A stretch of DNA of 32,424 nt. Origin: Sphingomonas sp. GM_Shp_1. Its GTDB lineage: Bacteria > Pseudomonadota > Alphaproteobacteria > Sphingomonadales > Sphingomonadaceae. Positions 26,051 through 32,424 of the stretch are shown here, piece after piece; position 1 is the stretch's first letter; each line of letters opens with the position of its first letter. Under the pieces are notes generated by a model. That model was not told where the DNA came from. It saw nothing but the letters and a program-made list of their open reading frames with translations, and made no database searches. Location: the NCBI RefSeq assembly GCF_026540895.1, contig NZ_JALNUR010000036.1, positions 1 to 32,424 of the forward strand, given 5' to 3'. A program made the translations under genes and the position numbers.

Positions 26051-26080
26051 CTCCGTTCCGCCTGAGCGAAGTCGAAGGCC
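26051..26080 (-). repeat. Fourth copy of the REP-like repeat
   Basis: Its reverse complement matches the copy at 828-857 at 29 of 30 positions. It lies 7 bases past the tyrS stop on the minus-strand reading. Confidence 0.85.
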
Positions 26081-26087
26081 AGAGCAA

Positions 26088-27314
26088 TCACCCCGCCGTC
26101 AGCAACCCGTGGTTCTTCTTCCCCGAAGACAGCTTCACCGGCTCCGCTCCGACAGCGATGACGACATTCTCGTCGGCCACCTTCTCGCCATCGACCCGCG
26201 CACCGCCACCCGCGATCAACCGCCGCGCCTCGCCCTTGGACTTCGCAAAGCCCAGCCCGATCAGCGCATCGACGATCCCGATGGAGCCGCCCGCCACCGC
26301 AAAGCTCGGCAGCGTCGCGCCCGCAGACCCTTCCTCGAAGGTTCGCCGTGCCGTCTCTGCTGCTTCGTCCGCCGCCGCGTGGCCGCGACACATGGCGGTC
26401 GCTTCGTTGGCGAGGATCTTCTTGGCCTCGTTGATCTCCGCGCCTTCCAGCGCCTCCAGCCGGGCGATCTCGTCCATCGGCAGGTCGGTAAACAGGCGCA
26501 GGCGCACCCCGACATCGGCATCCGCAGTGTTGCGCCAGAATTGCCAGTAATCGAAATGCGGCAACTGGTCTTCGTTGAGCCAAACCGCGCCGCCGACCGT
26601 CTTGCCCATCTTGGTGCCGTCGGCATTCGTCAATAGCGGCGTGGTCAGGCCGAATACCTGGGTTCCATCAACCCGTCGAGCAAGCTCCACGCCGTTGACG
26701 ATATTCCCCCATTGATCCGATCCGCCCATTTGCAGACGACAGCCTGAACGCCGCGAGAGCTCGAGGAAATCATAAGCCTGCAGGATCATGTAGTTGAATT
26801 CAAGGAAGCTGAGCGACTGCTCTCGATCGAGGCGCAGCTTTACCGAGTCAAACGACAGCATGCGATTGACCGAGAAATGCTGGCCTATGTCGCGAAGGAA
26901 GGGGATGTATTCGAGCTTGTCCAGCCAATCGGCATTGTCGACCATGACCGCATCCGTCGGGCCATCGCCGAAGGTCAGGAACCGTTCGAAGACGCGTTTG
27001 ATCGAAGCAACATTGGCCGAGATCGTGTCCTCGGTGAGCAATTTGCGGGATTCGTCCTTGAAGCTTGGATCGCCGACCTTGCCGGTCCCGCCACCCATGA
27101 GGACGATCGGCTTGTGGCCGTTGCGCTGCAACTGTCGCAGCATCATGATCGACACGAGATGCCCGACGTGCAGCGACGGCGCGGTGGGGTCGAAGCCGAT
27201 ATAGCCGGGCACCACGCCCGACGCCGCCAGCCGGTCCAGCGCGGCGGCGTCGGTCATCTGGTGGACGTAACCCCGTTCGTCGAGGGTGCGAAGCAGATCG
27301 GACGTGTATGCCAT
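26088..27314 (-). CDS. tyrS: Tyrosyl-tRNA synthetase
   Basis: TyrRS charges tRNA-Tyr. The 408-residue class I enzyme has PSLHVGHLV (HIGH motif as HVGH, 49-52), [14 protein letters not shown], the tyrosine-binding stretch [16 protein letters not shown] and [13 protein letters not shown], and [14 protein letters not shown] (KMSKS motif as KMGKT, about 235). The C-terminal S4 RNA-binding domain includes [18 protein letters not shown]. The start [15 protein letters not shown] is standard. Codons in the middle part (about 26650-27080) use more A/T-ending forms (GTA, CGA, CTT, GCT, TTT) than the two ends, a possible recombination patch. It lies 53 bases after the Arg-rich gene. Confidence 0.98.
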   Translation of the reverse strand: MAYTSDLLRTLDERGYVHQMTDAAALDRLAASGVVPGYIGFDPTAPSLHVGHLVSIMMLRQLQRNGHKPIVLMGGGTGKVGDPSFKDESRKLLTEDTISANVASIKRVFERFLTFGDGPTDAVMVDNADWLDKLEYIPFLRDIGQHFSVNRMLSFDSVKLRLDREQSLSFLEFNYMILQAYDFLELSRRSGCRLQMGGSDQWGNIVNGVELARRVDGTQVFGLTTPLLTNADGTKMGKTVGGAVWLNEDQLPHFDYWQFWRNTADADVGVRLRLFTDLPMDEIARLEALEGAEINEAKKILANEATAMCRGHAAADEAAETARRTFEEGSAGATLPSFAVAGGSIGIVDALIGLGFAKSKGEARRLIAGGGARVDGEKVADENVVIAVGAEPVKLSSGKKNHGLLTAG

Positions 27315-27367
27315 AAGCCGGGCTCGTTACACCGCCGATCCGCATTCGTCACCCTTTGACGCGGATC

Positions 27368-27763
27368 TTAGCGACAGAGCGTCCGGCCATTTTCGCGGAC
27401 GTAGCGACAGGGGCGATAACCGCGACCGTTATAATTGGTATAGTCGCCCTGCGAGCGCGGATCGACATAGCCGGGGGTGCGGCGCGCCCGGTCCAGTTCG
27501 CGCTGCGTCCGGGCCTCGCGCCGTCCGCGCCAGTCGTCGCGACCCCGGCGGCGGTCATCGCGCCAGCCGCGACGCTCGCCCCGCCAGTCGCGGCGGTCGT
27601 TCTGACGCCAGTCGCGCCGGTCGTCGCGTCGATCCCGGTCATAACGCGGGCCATCGCCGCGCCAGGACTGAGCCTGTGCGCTCGACACGGGAAGCGCCGT
27701 CGTCGTCGCGATACCCGCCACCGACAGGCCGATCGCGGCCAAAGCCTGGAACATCTTCTTCAT
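27368..27763 (-). CDS. Arg/Asp-rich secreted protein
   Basis: A 131-residue protein with signal peptide MKKMFQALAAIGLSVAGI through SSAQAQ. The mature part is a run of imperfect RDDRRDWR-type repeats (RDRRDDRRDWRQNDRRDWRG) with Trp at regular places, then RTQRELDRARRTPGYVDPRS and the C-terminal CRYVRENGRTLCR with two Cys that may bridge. Proteins of this style are common in sphingomonads; RcnB-like and unnamed secreted families share it, and I cannot choose. The start has GGGAG 7 bases upstream and a possible EcfG-type promoter about 40-60 bases upstream. It could share a transcript with tyrS. Confidence 0.82.
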   Translation of the reverse strand: MKKMFQALAAIGLSVAGIATTTALPVSSAQAQSWRGDGPRYDRDRRDDRRDWRQNDRRDWRGERRGWRDDRRRGRDDWRGRREARTQRELDRARRTPGYVDPRSQGDYTNYNGRGYRPCRYVRENGRTLCR

Positions 27764-27802
27764 ACGCCAACTCCCGGGGGCACCGGCCCCATGATCGTTT
27801 CC

Positions 27803-27827
27803 AACCTATGGCACGGTGTGGCGTTCC
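27803..27827 (-). promoter_or_regulatory. Possible EcfG-type promoter of the Arg-rich gene
   Basis: On the minus strand GGAAC (27827-27823), 16 bases, then GGTT (27806-27803) fits the -35 consensus exactly and the -10 at three of four positions. The -35 lies inside one arm of the stem-loop that follows the NlpD-like gene. Confidence 0.4.
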
Positions 27828-27869
27828 CGATCCTGAACAGCGTGTTAGGCGGCGTTCAGGATCGGGGAA
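27824..27869 (-). terminator. Stem-loop after the NlpD-like gene
   Basis: Arms CCCGATCCTGAAC (27826-27838) and GTTCAGGATCGGG (27854-27866) pair perfectly around a 15-base loop, a few bases past the stop at 27873 on the minus strand. There is no U-run, so termination strength is uncertain. Confidence 0.55.
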
Positions 27870-27872
27870 GGT

Positions 27873-29108
27873 TCAGCGTCCGGGCAACTGGCTCATCGGA
27901 TCGACGGGCGTGCGGCCCCGGCGCAGTTCGAAATGGAGTTCGGGGCGGTCGGCAAAGCCGGTCTGGCCCGACAGCGCCAGCGTCTGGCCGCGCTTCACGC
28001 TCTGCCCGCGCTGGACCATCAGCTTGGAGGCATGGCCATAGACGCTGGTCCAGCCATCGCCATGCTTGACGATGACCAGGCCGCCCAGCGCGGCGATGCC
28101 GTCGCCGACATAAGCGACCACGCCGTCCGCCGTGGCCTTGATCGGGGTGCCGATGGGGACGGCGATCTTGATGCCGTCGTTGCGCTCGCCGCTGGAGCCC
28201 GCGCCGAAGCGCTTGATCACCTTGCCCTCGACCGGCCAGGCGAAGCCGGAGCGCAACCGGCTGGGGGCAGCGACAACGGCGGTCGGCGGCAGGACACGGG
28301 CGGGCGTCGCGCTGGGCTTGGCGGGGGCCTGGTTGGTCGCCAGCGCAGGCTCGCCGCCGGTCAGGATGTCGTCCACGTCCAGCGTGAAGGCCGCTGCCCG
28401 CTCCGCCGCGCTGCTGGTGACGGGCGTGCCGGTGCCGGTGGCGGTGGTGCCGGGGATGAGGATGCGCTGGCCCGCGCGCAGCACATAGGGTTCGGCCAGC
28501 GCATTCGCCTCGACGATGCGCGACCAGGGCACGCCATAAGCCCGCGCGATCGCGATGCCGCTCTCGCCCGACCGGACCAGATGATAGCGCCCGGCGGGGA
28601 TGGTCAGCCGCTGTCCCGCGCGGATGACGAAGGGAGCGCTCAAGCCGTTGGCGCGCGCGATCGCCTCCGACCCCGCACCCGTCCGGTCCGCGACGCCGCG
28701 TAGCGTGTCGCCCGGCTGGACGACATAGACGGAGGCGGGGATTTCCTTCGCATCCGGGGCGACGGGGCGGATTTCCCAGGAAGGGCGCGGCGCGGGCAAG
28801 CTGGAGACCGGCTCTTTCGAGGGCGCGACGACGGGGGGCGTCGTCGCAATGGGCGGGGCGGTGCGACGCGGTGTCGCGGGCACCGAGCGGCGGATCGGCG
28901 GACGCGGCGCGACTTTGCGGGGCGCTGGTGTCGCCAAGGCTTGCGGCGAGGCGGGGCTGGCCATGGTCGGTGCGGGCAGAGGCTTGGCCGGTGGCGACGG
29001 AGCGACGGGCTCGCGCGCGACCATGGGCGGCTCCATATTGGGAATGCAGGCCGACAGCAGCAGCGAGGCCCCGATGACGCCCGCCACGGGCCCGAAACTC
29101 CGATTCAC
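27873..29108 (-). CDS. NlpD-like lipoprotein with two LysM domains and a degenerate M23 (LytM) domain
   Basis: An outer-membrane-type lipoprotein of 411 residues. The lipobox LSAC ends the signal (Cys21). A Pro-rich stretch leads to LysM 1 (VYVVQPGDTLRGVADRTG) and LysM 2 (YHLVRSGESGIAIARAYG), peptidoglycan-binding modules, then a C-terminal LytM domain. There the first zinc ligands of active M23 enzymes (HxGxD) are replaced by NDGIK, though VYGHASKL and LHFELRRG remain. As in E. coli NlpD, it should be a non-enzymatic amidase activator. The surE neighbour, 22 bases upstream, repeats the enterobacterial surE-nlpD arrangement. The GTG at 29108 follows a GGGGGG tract; the ATG at 29159 would overlap surE. 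Confidence 0.87.
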   Translation of the reverse strand: MNRSFGPVAGVIGASLLLSACIPNMEPPMVAREPVAPSPPAKPLPAPTMASPASPQALATPAPRKVAPRPPIRRSVPATPRRTAPPIATTPPVVAPSKEPVSSLPAPRPSWEIRPVAPDAKEIPASVYVVQPGDTLRGVADRTGAGSEAIARANGLSAPFVIRAGQRLTIPAGRYHLVRSGESGIAIARAYGVPWSRIVEANALAEPYVLRAGQRILIPGTTATGTGTPVTSSAAERAAAFTLDVDDILTGGEPALATNQAPAKPSATPARVLPPTAVVAAPSRLRSGFAWPVEGKVIKRFGAGSSGERNDGIKIAVPIGTPIKATADGVVAYVGDGIAALGGLVIVKHGDGWTSVYGHASKLMVQRGQSVKRGQTLALSGQTGFADRPELHFELRRGRTPVDPMSQLPGR

Positions 29109-29130
29109 CCCAAGTCCCCCCAGACCATGT

Positions 29131-29895
29131 TCAGCGATATGCCGCGCCGAGCATAGCAAGCGACGCAGCGTGCGTCAGGTCGAGATGCAGCGGCGTGACG
29201 GAGATGCAATCCTCGGCGATCGCATCCAGATCGGTGTCGTCGCCCGGCTGATGCGGCAGGCGACCCAGCGCCAGCCAGTAATAATCATAGCCGCGCGGAT
29301 CGCTTCGCCGCTCCAGCTTGGCCCGGCCATAGTCGCGCAGGCCCTGGCGGGTGGCGCGGATGCCCTGCACCGCCTCGGGCGCGACCGGCGGGAAATTGAT
29401 GTTGACCAATGTCCGGGGTCCGAAATCCACGGTCAGCAGCGGGCGCAACACCCGCTCGCCCCAGGCCTCCGCCGTGGCGAAGGACACCGCGTCGCCGACC
29501 CCCTGGACCGCATAACGCTGGCTGAGCGCGATCGAGCGGATGCCCGCCAGCGCACCCTCCATCGCGGCGGACACCGTCCCGGAATAGAACACGTCTTCGC
29601 CCAGATTGGCGCCGCGATTGACCCCCGACAGGATCAGGTCGGGCTTCCGGTCCGCCATCACCTCGCCCAGTGCCATCAGCACCGAATCGGTCGGGGTGCC
29701 GGTGACGGCGAAGCGACGTTCGCCGAACTGGCGCAGCCGCATCGGCCGGGTCAGGGTCAGCGAGCGGCTGGTCCCCGACTGGTCCTCGGCGGGGGCGACG
29801 ATCCAGACATCGTCGGACAGGCTGGCCGCGATCCGCTCCAGCGCGGCGAGGCCGGGTGCGTGATAGCCATCGTCATTGGTCAGGAGAATGCGCAT
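29131..29895 (-). CDS. surE: 5'/3'-nucleotidase SurE
   Basis: SurE is a metal-dependent phosphatase acting on nucleoside monophosphates and polyphosphate, linked to stationary-phase survival. The 254-residue protein has the metal-binding LLTNDDGYHAPG (Asn7, Asp8, Asp9), APAEDQSGTSRSLTL, the SGVNRGANLGEDVFYSGT region with the conserved Asn, and SAAMEGALAG. All expected active-site residues are visible. Its ATG shares one base with the serS stop (TGATG), so the two are translationally coupled; the NlpD-like gene follows closely. Confidence 0.97.
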   Translation of the reverse strand: MRILLTNDDGYHAPGLAALERIAASLSDDVWIVAPAEDQSGTSRSLTLTRPMRLRQFGERRFAVTGTPTDSVLMALGEVMADRKPDLILSGVNRGANLGEDVFYSGTVSAAMEGALAGIRSIALSQRYAVQGVGDAVSFATAEAWGERVLRPLLTVDFGPRTLVNINFPPVAPEAVQGIRATRQGLRDYGRAKLERRSDPRGYDYYWLALGRLPHQPGDDTDLDAIAEDCISVTPLHLDLTHAASLAMLGAAYR

Positions 29896-31172
29896 CAGCG
29901 CGGCTCCAGCACCGCCTGTCCGCCGAGATAGGGGCGAAGCGCCTCGGGAACGACGACCGAGCCGTCGGCCTGCTGATAATTCTCGATCACCGCGACCAGG
30001 GTGCGACCCACCGCCAAGCCGGAGCCGTTAAGCGTATGGACGAAGCGCGTCCCCTTGCCCTCGGTCGGGCGATAGCGGGCCATCATCCGCCGTGCCTGGA
30101 AATCGGTGCAGGTCGAGCAGGACGAAATCTCACGATAGCGCGCCTGTCCGGGCAGCCAGACCTCGAGATCATAGGTCCGCGCCGCCGAGAAGCCCATGTC
30201 GCCGGTGCACAGCAGCATCCGGCGATAGGGCAGGCCCAGCGCCTCCAGCACGCCCTCGGCGGCGGCGGTCATCCGCTCATGCTCGGCATCCGACTGGTCG
30301 GGGGTGGTGATCGACACCATCTCGACCTTGTCGAACTGATGCTGGCGGATCAGGCCGCGCGTATCGCGCCCCGCCGCACCCGCTTCCGACCGGAAACAGG
30401 GGGTCAGCGCGGTGAAGCGCAGCGGCAATTCCGCCTCCGACAGGATCGATTCGCGCACGATGTTGGTCAGTGACACCTCGGCGGTGGGGATCAGCCAGCG
30501 GCCATCGGTGGTGCGGAACAGGTCCTCCGCGAACTTCGGCAACTGGCCGGTGCCGAAGGCGGCCTCGTCACGGACCAGCAGCGGCGGCTGGACCAGTTCG
30601 AAGCCGTTCTCTTCCGTCATCTTGTCGAGCATGAACTGGCCGAGTGCCCGCGACAGCCGTGCCATGGCCCCGCGCAACAGCGTGAAGCGCGCACCCGACA
30701 GCGCCACGCCGGTCTCGAAATCCATGCCCAGCGCCGGGGCGATGGCGTCATGCTCGCGCGCCGGGAAGGCGAAGGCGGTCGGCTCGCCCTTCTGGTGGAC
30801 CAGCGCATTGTCATGCTCGTCCGCGCCTTCGGGCACATCGGCGGCGGGCAGGTTGGGGATGGCGGCGAGCGCGGTGTTCAGCTCCGCCTCGACCTGGCGT
30901 TCCTGCTCTTCCAGTTCGGGCAGCTTGGCCTTGAGCGAGGCGACCTCGTCCATCAGCGCCTGTGCGCGTTCCTCGTCGCGCGCCGCCTTGGCCTGGCCGA
31001 TCTGCTTGGACAGGTCGTTGCGGCGGGTCTGGGCCGCCTGCGCTTCGGCGACGATCGCGCGGCGGCGCTCGTCGATCGCGATCAGGCTCTCGGCCAAGGG
31101 ATCGGTGCCCCGCTTGGCAAGGCGTGCGTCGAAGGCGGCGGGGTCGTCCCGGATCAGGCGGATGTCGTGCAT
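29895..31172 (-). CDS. serS: Seryl-tRNA synthetase
   Basis: SerRS charges tRNA-Ser and also feeds selenocysteine formation where present. The 425-residue class II enzyme shows the N-terminal antiparallel coiled coil (about 30-105; [20 protein letters not shown]), then motif 1 around [11 protein letters not shown], motif 2 [18 protein letters not shown] with QHQFDKVEM, and motif 3 [32 protein letters not shown] is also standard. It is the first gene of the serS-surE-nlpD-like run. It is divergent from the gene at 31262 across 89 bases. Confidence 0.98.
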   Translation of the reverse strand: MHDIRLIRDDPAAFDARLAKRGTDPLAESLIAIDERRRAIVAEAQAAQTRRNDLSKQIGQAKAARDEERAQALMDEVASLKAKLPELEEQERQVEAELNTALAAIPNLPAADVPEGADEHDNALVHQKGEPTAFAFPAREHDAIAPALGMDFETGVALSGARFTLLRGAMARLSRALGQFMLDKMTEENGFELVQPPLLVRDEAAFGTGQLPKFAEDLFRTTDGRWLIPTAEVSLTNIVRESILSEAELPLRFTALTPCFRSEAGAAGRDTRGLIRQHQFDKVEMVSITTPDQSDAEHERMTAAAEGVLEALGLPYRRMLLCTGDMGFSAARTYDLEVWLPGQARYREISSCSTCTDFQARRMMARYRPTEGKGTRFVHTLNGSGLAVGRTLVAVIENYQQADGSVVVPEALRPYLGGQAVLEPR

Positions 31173-31206
31173 GGGGGCGAGGCTATGGCCTCCGCTCCGC
31201 CGTCAC

Positions 31207-31232
31207 GCAACCCGTGCCGAAGCCTCCGCGTT
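31207..31232 (+). promoter_or_regulatory. Possible EcfG-type promoter of the host-attachment-type gene
   Basis: GCAAC (31207-31211), 17 bases, then CGTT (31229-31232) matches GGAAC-N16/17-CGTT with one mismatch. Transcription would start near 31239, just ahead of AAGGAG at 31248. Chance is possible. Confidence 0.3.
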
Positions 31233-31261
31233 ATCCCCCTGCAAAGAGAAGGAGAAACGCG

Positions 31262-31777
31262 ATGCAGGTACCGCATAACAGTTTCGTGCTGGTCGTCGAC
31301 GGCCGCAAGAGCCTGTTCTTCCGCAACGAAGGCGACGCCGAATACCCCAATCTGGTCGTCGAACACGCGATCGAGCATCCCAATCCGGCCGACCGCGACC
31401 AGAAGACCGACAGCGCCGGTTCCGCCTCCTCGACGCAGAGCGGTGCGGGTGCGCCCGCCATCGCGCAGGGCGGATCGAATCAGGCCGGCGGCGGTGGGCA
31501 GGGCGCGCAGTTCGCCGCCTCACGCGGGTCGATGGGCGAAACCGACTATCACCAGCAGGAGGAGGATCGCTTCGCCGCCGAAACCGCCGACATGCTGAAG
31601 CGCCGCGCGCTCGCCAACGAGTTCGAGGCGCTGATCGTCGTCGCACCACCCAAAACGCTGGGCGAGTTGCGCAAACACTATCACAAGACGGTCGAGGATC
31701 GGCTGGTCGGCGAACTGGCCAAGGACCTGACCGGGCATCCGGTGCCCGAGATCGAGGCCGCGCTGCAAAAGGCGTAA
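31262..31777 (+). CDS. Host attachment / baeRF-type family protein
   Basis: A 171-residue cytosolic protein of the family annotated as 'protein required for attachment to host cells' (AtsE-like; related to bacterial/archaeal eRF1-like baeRF domains). The N-terminus HNSFVLVVDGRKSLFFRNEGD and the C-terminal block LANEFEALIVVAPPKTLGELRKHYHKTVEDRLVGELAKDLTGHPVPEIEAAL, read as separate motifs around APPKTLGELR and DLTGHPVPEIE, are characteristic. A Gly/Ser/Gln-rich flexible linker lies between (about 55-90). The ATG at 31262 has AAGGAG at 31248-31253. The family name comes from Agrobacterium work; a role in ribosome-related stress is only suggested by fold. No signal peptide. Confidence 0.88.
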   Translation: MQVPHNSFVLVVDGRKSLFFRNEGDAEYPNLVVEHAIEHPNPADRDQKTDSAGSASSTQSGAGAPAIAQGGSNQAGGGGQGAQFAASRGSMGETDYHQQEEDRFAAETADMLKRRALANEFEALIVVAPPKTLGELRKHYHKTVEDRLVGELAKDLTGHPVPEIEAALQKA

Positions 31778-31808
31778 GGCCCGCCGCACGCGGCGGCGGG
31801 GCGGTGGT

Positions 31809-32424
31809 TCAGGCGGGCTTGGCCTTGGTCAGGCGCCGCCGGATCACCAGCGCCGCCGCCGCGCCGCCGAACAGCAGCACCATCGGCGGTGCCGGGACCG
31901 GCGTGGGCGGCGGCGTTTCGCCATTGCCCGACGACGATGCGCTGCTCGCCGAGGACGTGCTCGACGCCGAGGAGGCGCTGGAGGCGGACGAGGCCGAACT
32001 GGCCGACGAGCCGTTGGACGACCAGCCGTCGCTGCTCGATCCATAGCCACTGGACGAGGCCGAGGATGCGGACGAGGCCGAAGAGGCGCTCGACGCGCTC
32101 GAAGAACTGACATTGCCCGACGAGGAACTGGTCGAGGACACGTTGCCCGAGGAGGTGGACGACCCACCGGTGGACGATGTCGAAGAGACGTTGCCGCTGG
32201 ACGAGGTGCTCGACACATTGCCCGAGGACGAGGTGCTGCTGACCCCACCGGTCGAGGTGGACGAGCCCCCCGAACCGCCCGATGCCGAGGAGGTAGAGGT
32301 CGAGCCGCCACTGCTGGTCGAGGAGATGACGATGCTCCCGCTCGACCTGCCGCCACCGCCGCCGAACCCGAATCCCCCGCCAAAGCCGCCGCCCCAGCCG
32401 CCGCCGAAACCACCCCAGCCGCCG
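31809..32424 (-). CDS. Ser-rich protein with PEP-CTERM-like anchor, C-terminal part (5' end outside window)
   Basis: The frame is open to the window edge, so the gene starts outside. The visible part (about 204 residues) begins with Gly-aromatic repeats (GGWGG, FGGGWGGGFGGGFGFGG), then a long Ser/Thr/Gly/Ala region with NVSSTSS-type and SSASSASS repeats and almost no other residues. It closes with TPVPAPPMVLLFGGAAAA followed by LVIRRRL: a proline motif, one hydrophobic helix and a basic tail. That is the layout of PEP-CTERM sorting signals, with VPAPP in place of VPEP, recognised by exosortase (family knowledge). The GTG at 32216 is only an internal Val codon. A secreted, surface-anchored low-complexity protein is likely; function unknown. 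Confidence 0.75.
   Translation of the reverse strand, partial: GGWGGFGGGWGGGFGGGFGFGGGGGRSSGSIVISSTSSGGSTSTSSASGGSGGSSTSTGGVSSTSSSGNVSSTSSSGNVSSTSSTGGSSTSSGNVSSTSSSSGNVSSSSASSASSASSASSASSSGYGSSSDGWSSNGSSASSASSASSASSASSTSSASSASSSGNGETPPPTPVPAPPMVLLFGGAAAALVIRRRLTKAKPA

Noticed and set aside
25879..26550. 223-codon plus-strand frame over the repeat and the 3' end of tyrS
   Set aside because: It is composed of the inverted repeat, a REP copy and antisense tyrS.

Overview
This GC-rich window has codon use dominated by G/C in third positions and looks like a chromosomal segment of an alphaproteobacterium, most likely Sphingomonas or a close sphingomonad. The basis is the protein content: alpha-type AddB/AddA next to trxA, sdhE beside recG and mfd, a CC0125/CC1285-type lipoprotein, many small glycine-zipper and Arg-rich secreted proteins, and the short palindromic repeats common between sphingomonad genes. 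No phage, transposase, CRISPR array or rRNA is visible. Nearly everything is conserved housekeeping with small envelope proteins in between.

Layout. 1-4854 (+): the 3' part of addB, addA and trxA (double-strand-break repair helicase-nuclease, then thioredoxin). A 249-base gap packed with repeats separates addB from addA. 4865-5205: a tandem repeat carrying terminator-like hairpins. 5209-7052 (-): argJ followed by a glutathione S-transferase in one short operon. 7163-10857 (+): a one-domain TonB-like protein, a small secreted protein, and secA with a strong terminator. 11162-14834: small envelope genes, namely a secreted orphan (+), a CC0125/CC1285 lipoprotein and yjbQ (-), a glycine-zipper protein (+), and a translationally coupled pair resembling E. 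coli ygiB-ygiC (+). 14876-14950 (-): tRNA-Asn(GTT) with its own promoter.

15137-16962 (-): moaA and NAD kinase in a four-base-overlap operon. 17040-19168 (+): an EAL phosphodiesterase with a dead GGDEF domain, overlapping a secreted NTF2-like protein. 19376-23258 (-): sdhE and mfd, with recG and a small DMT/YdcZ-type membrane protein running divergently (23340-25869, +). 26088-27763 (-): tyrS preceded by an Arg/Asp-rich secreted protein. 27873-31172 (-): serS, surE and an NlpD-like lipoprotein, recalling the enterobacterial surE-nlpD neighbourhood. 31262-31777 (+): a host-attachment/baeRF-type protein. 31809 to the window edge (-): the end of a Ser-rich protein with a PEP-CTERM-like tail.

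How the genes relate: the core functions are DNA repair (addAB, mfd, recG), protein export (secA), translation (tyrS, serS, tRNA-Asn), cofactor and arginine synthesis (nadK, moaA, argJ) and envelope maintenance (NlpD-like protein, lipoproteins, secreted small proteins). I do not see a clear undescribed defence or mobile system. The best leads are the ygiB-ygiC-like pair, the zinc-ligand-deficient NlpD-like protein beside surE, the Ser-rich PEP-CTERM-like protein at the edge, possible EcfG-type promoters ahead of three small genes, and several structured repeat families.
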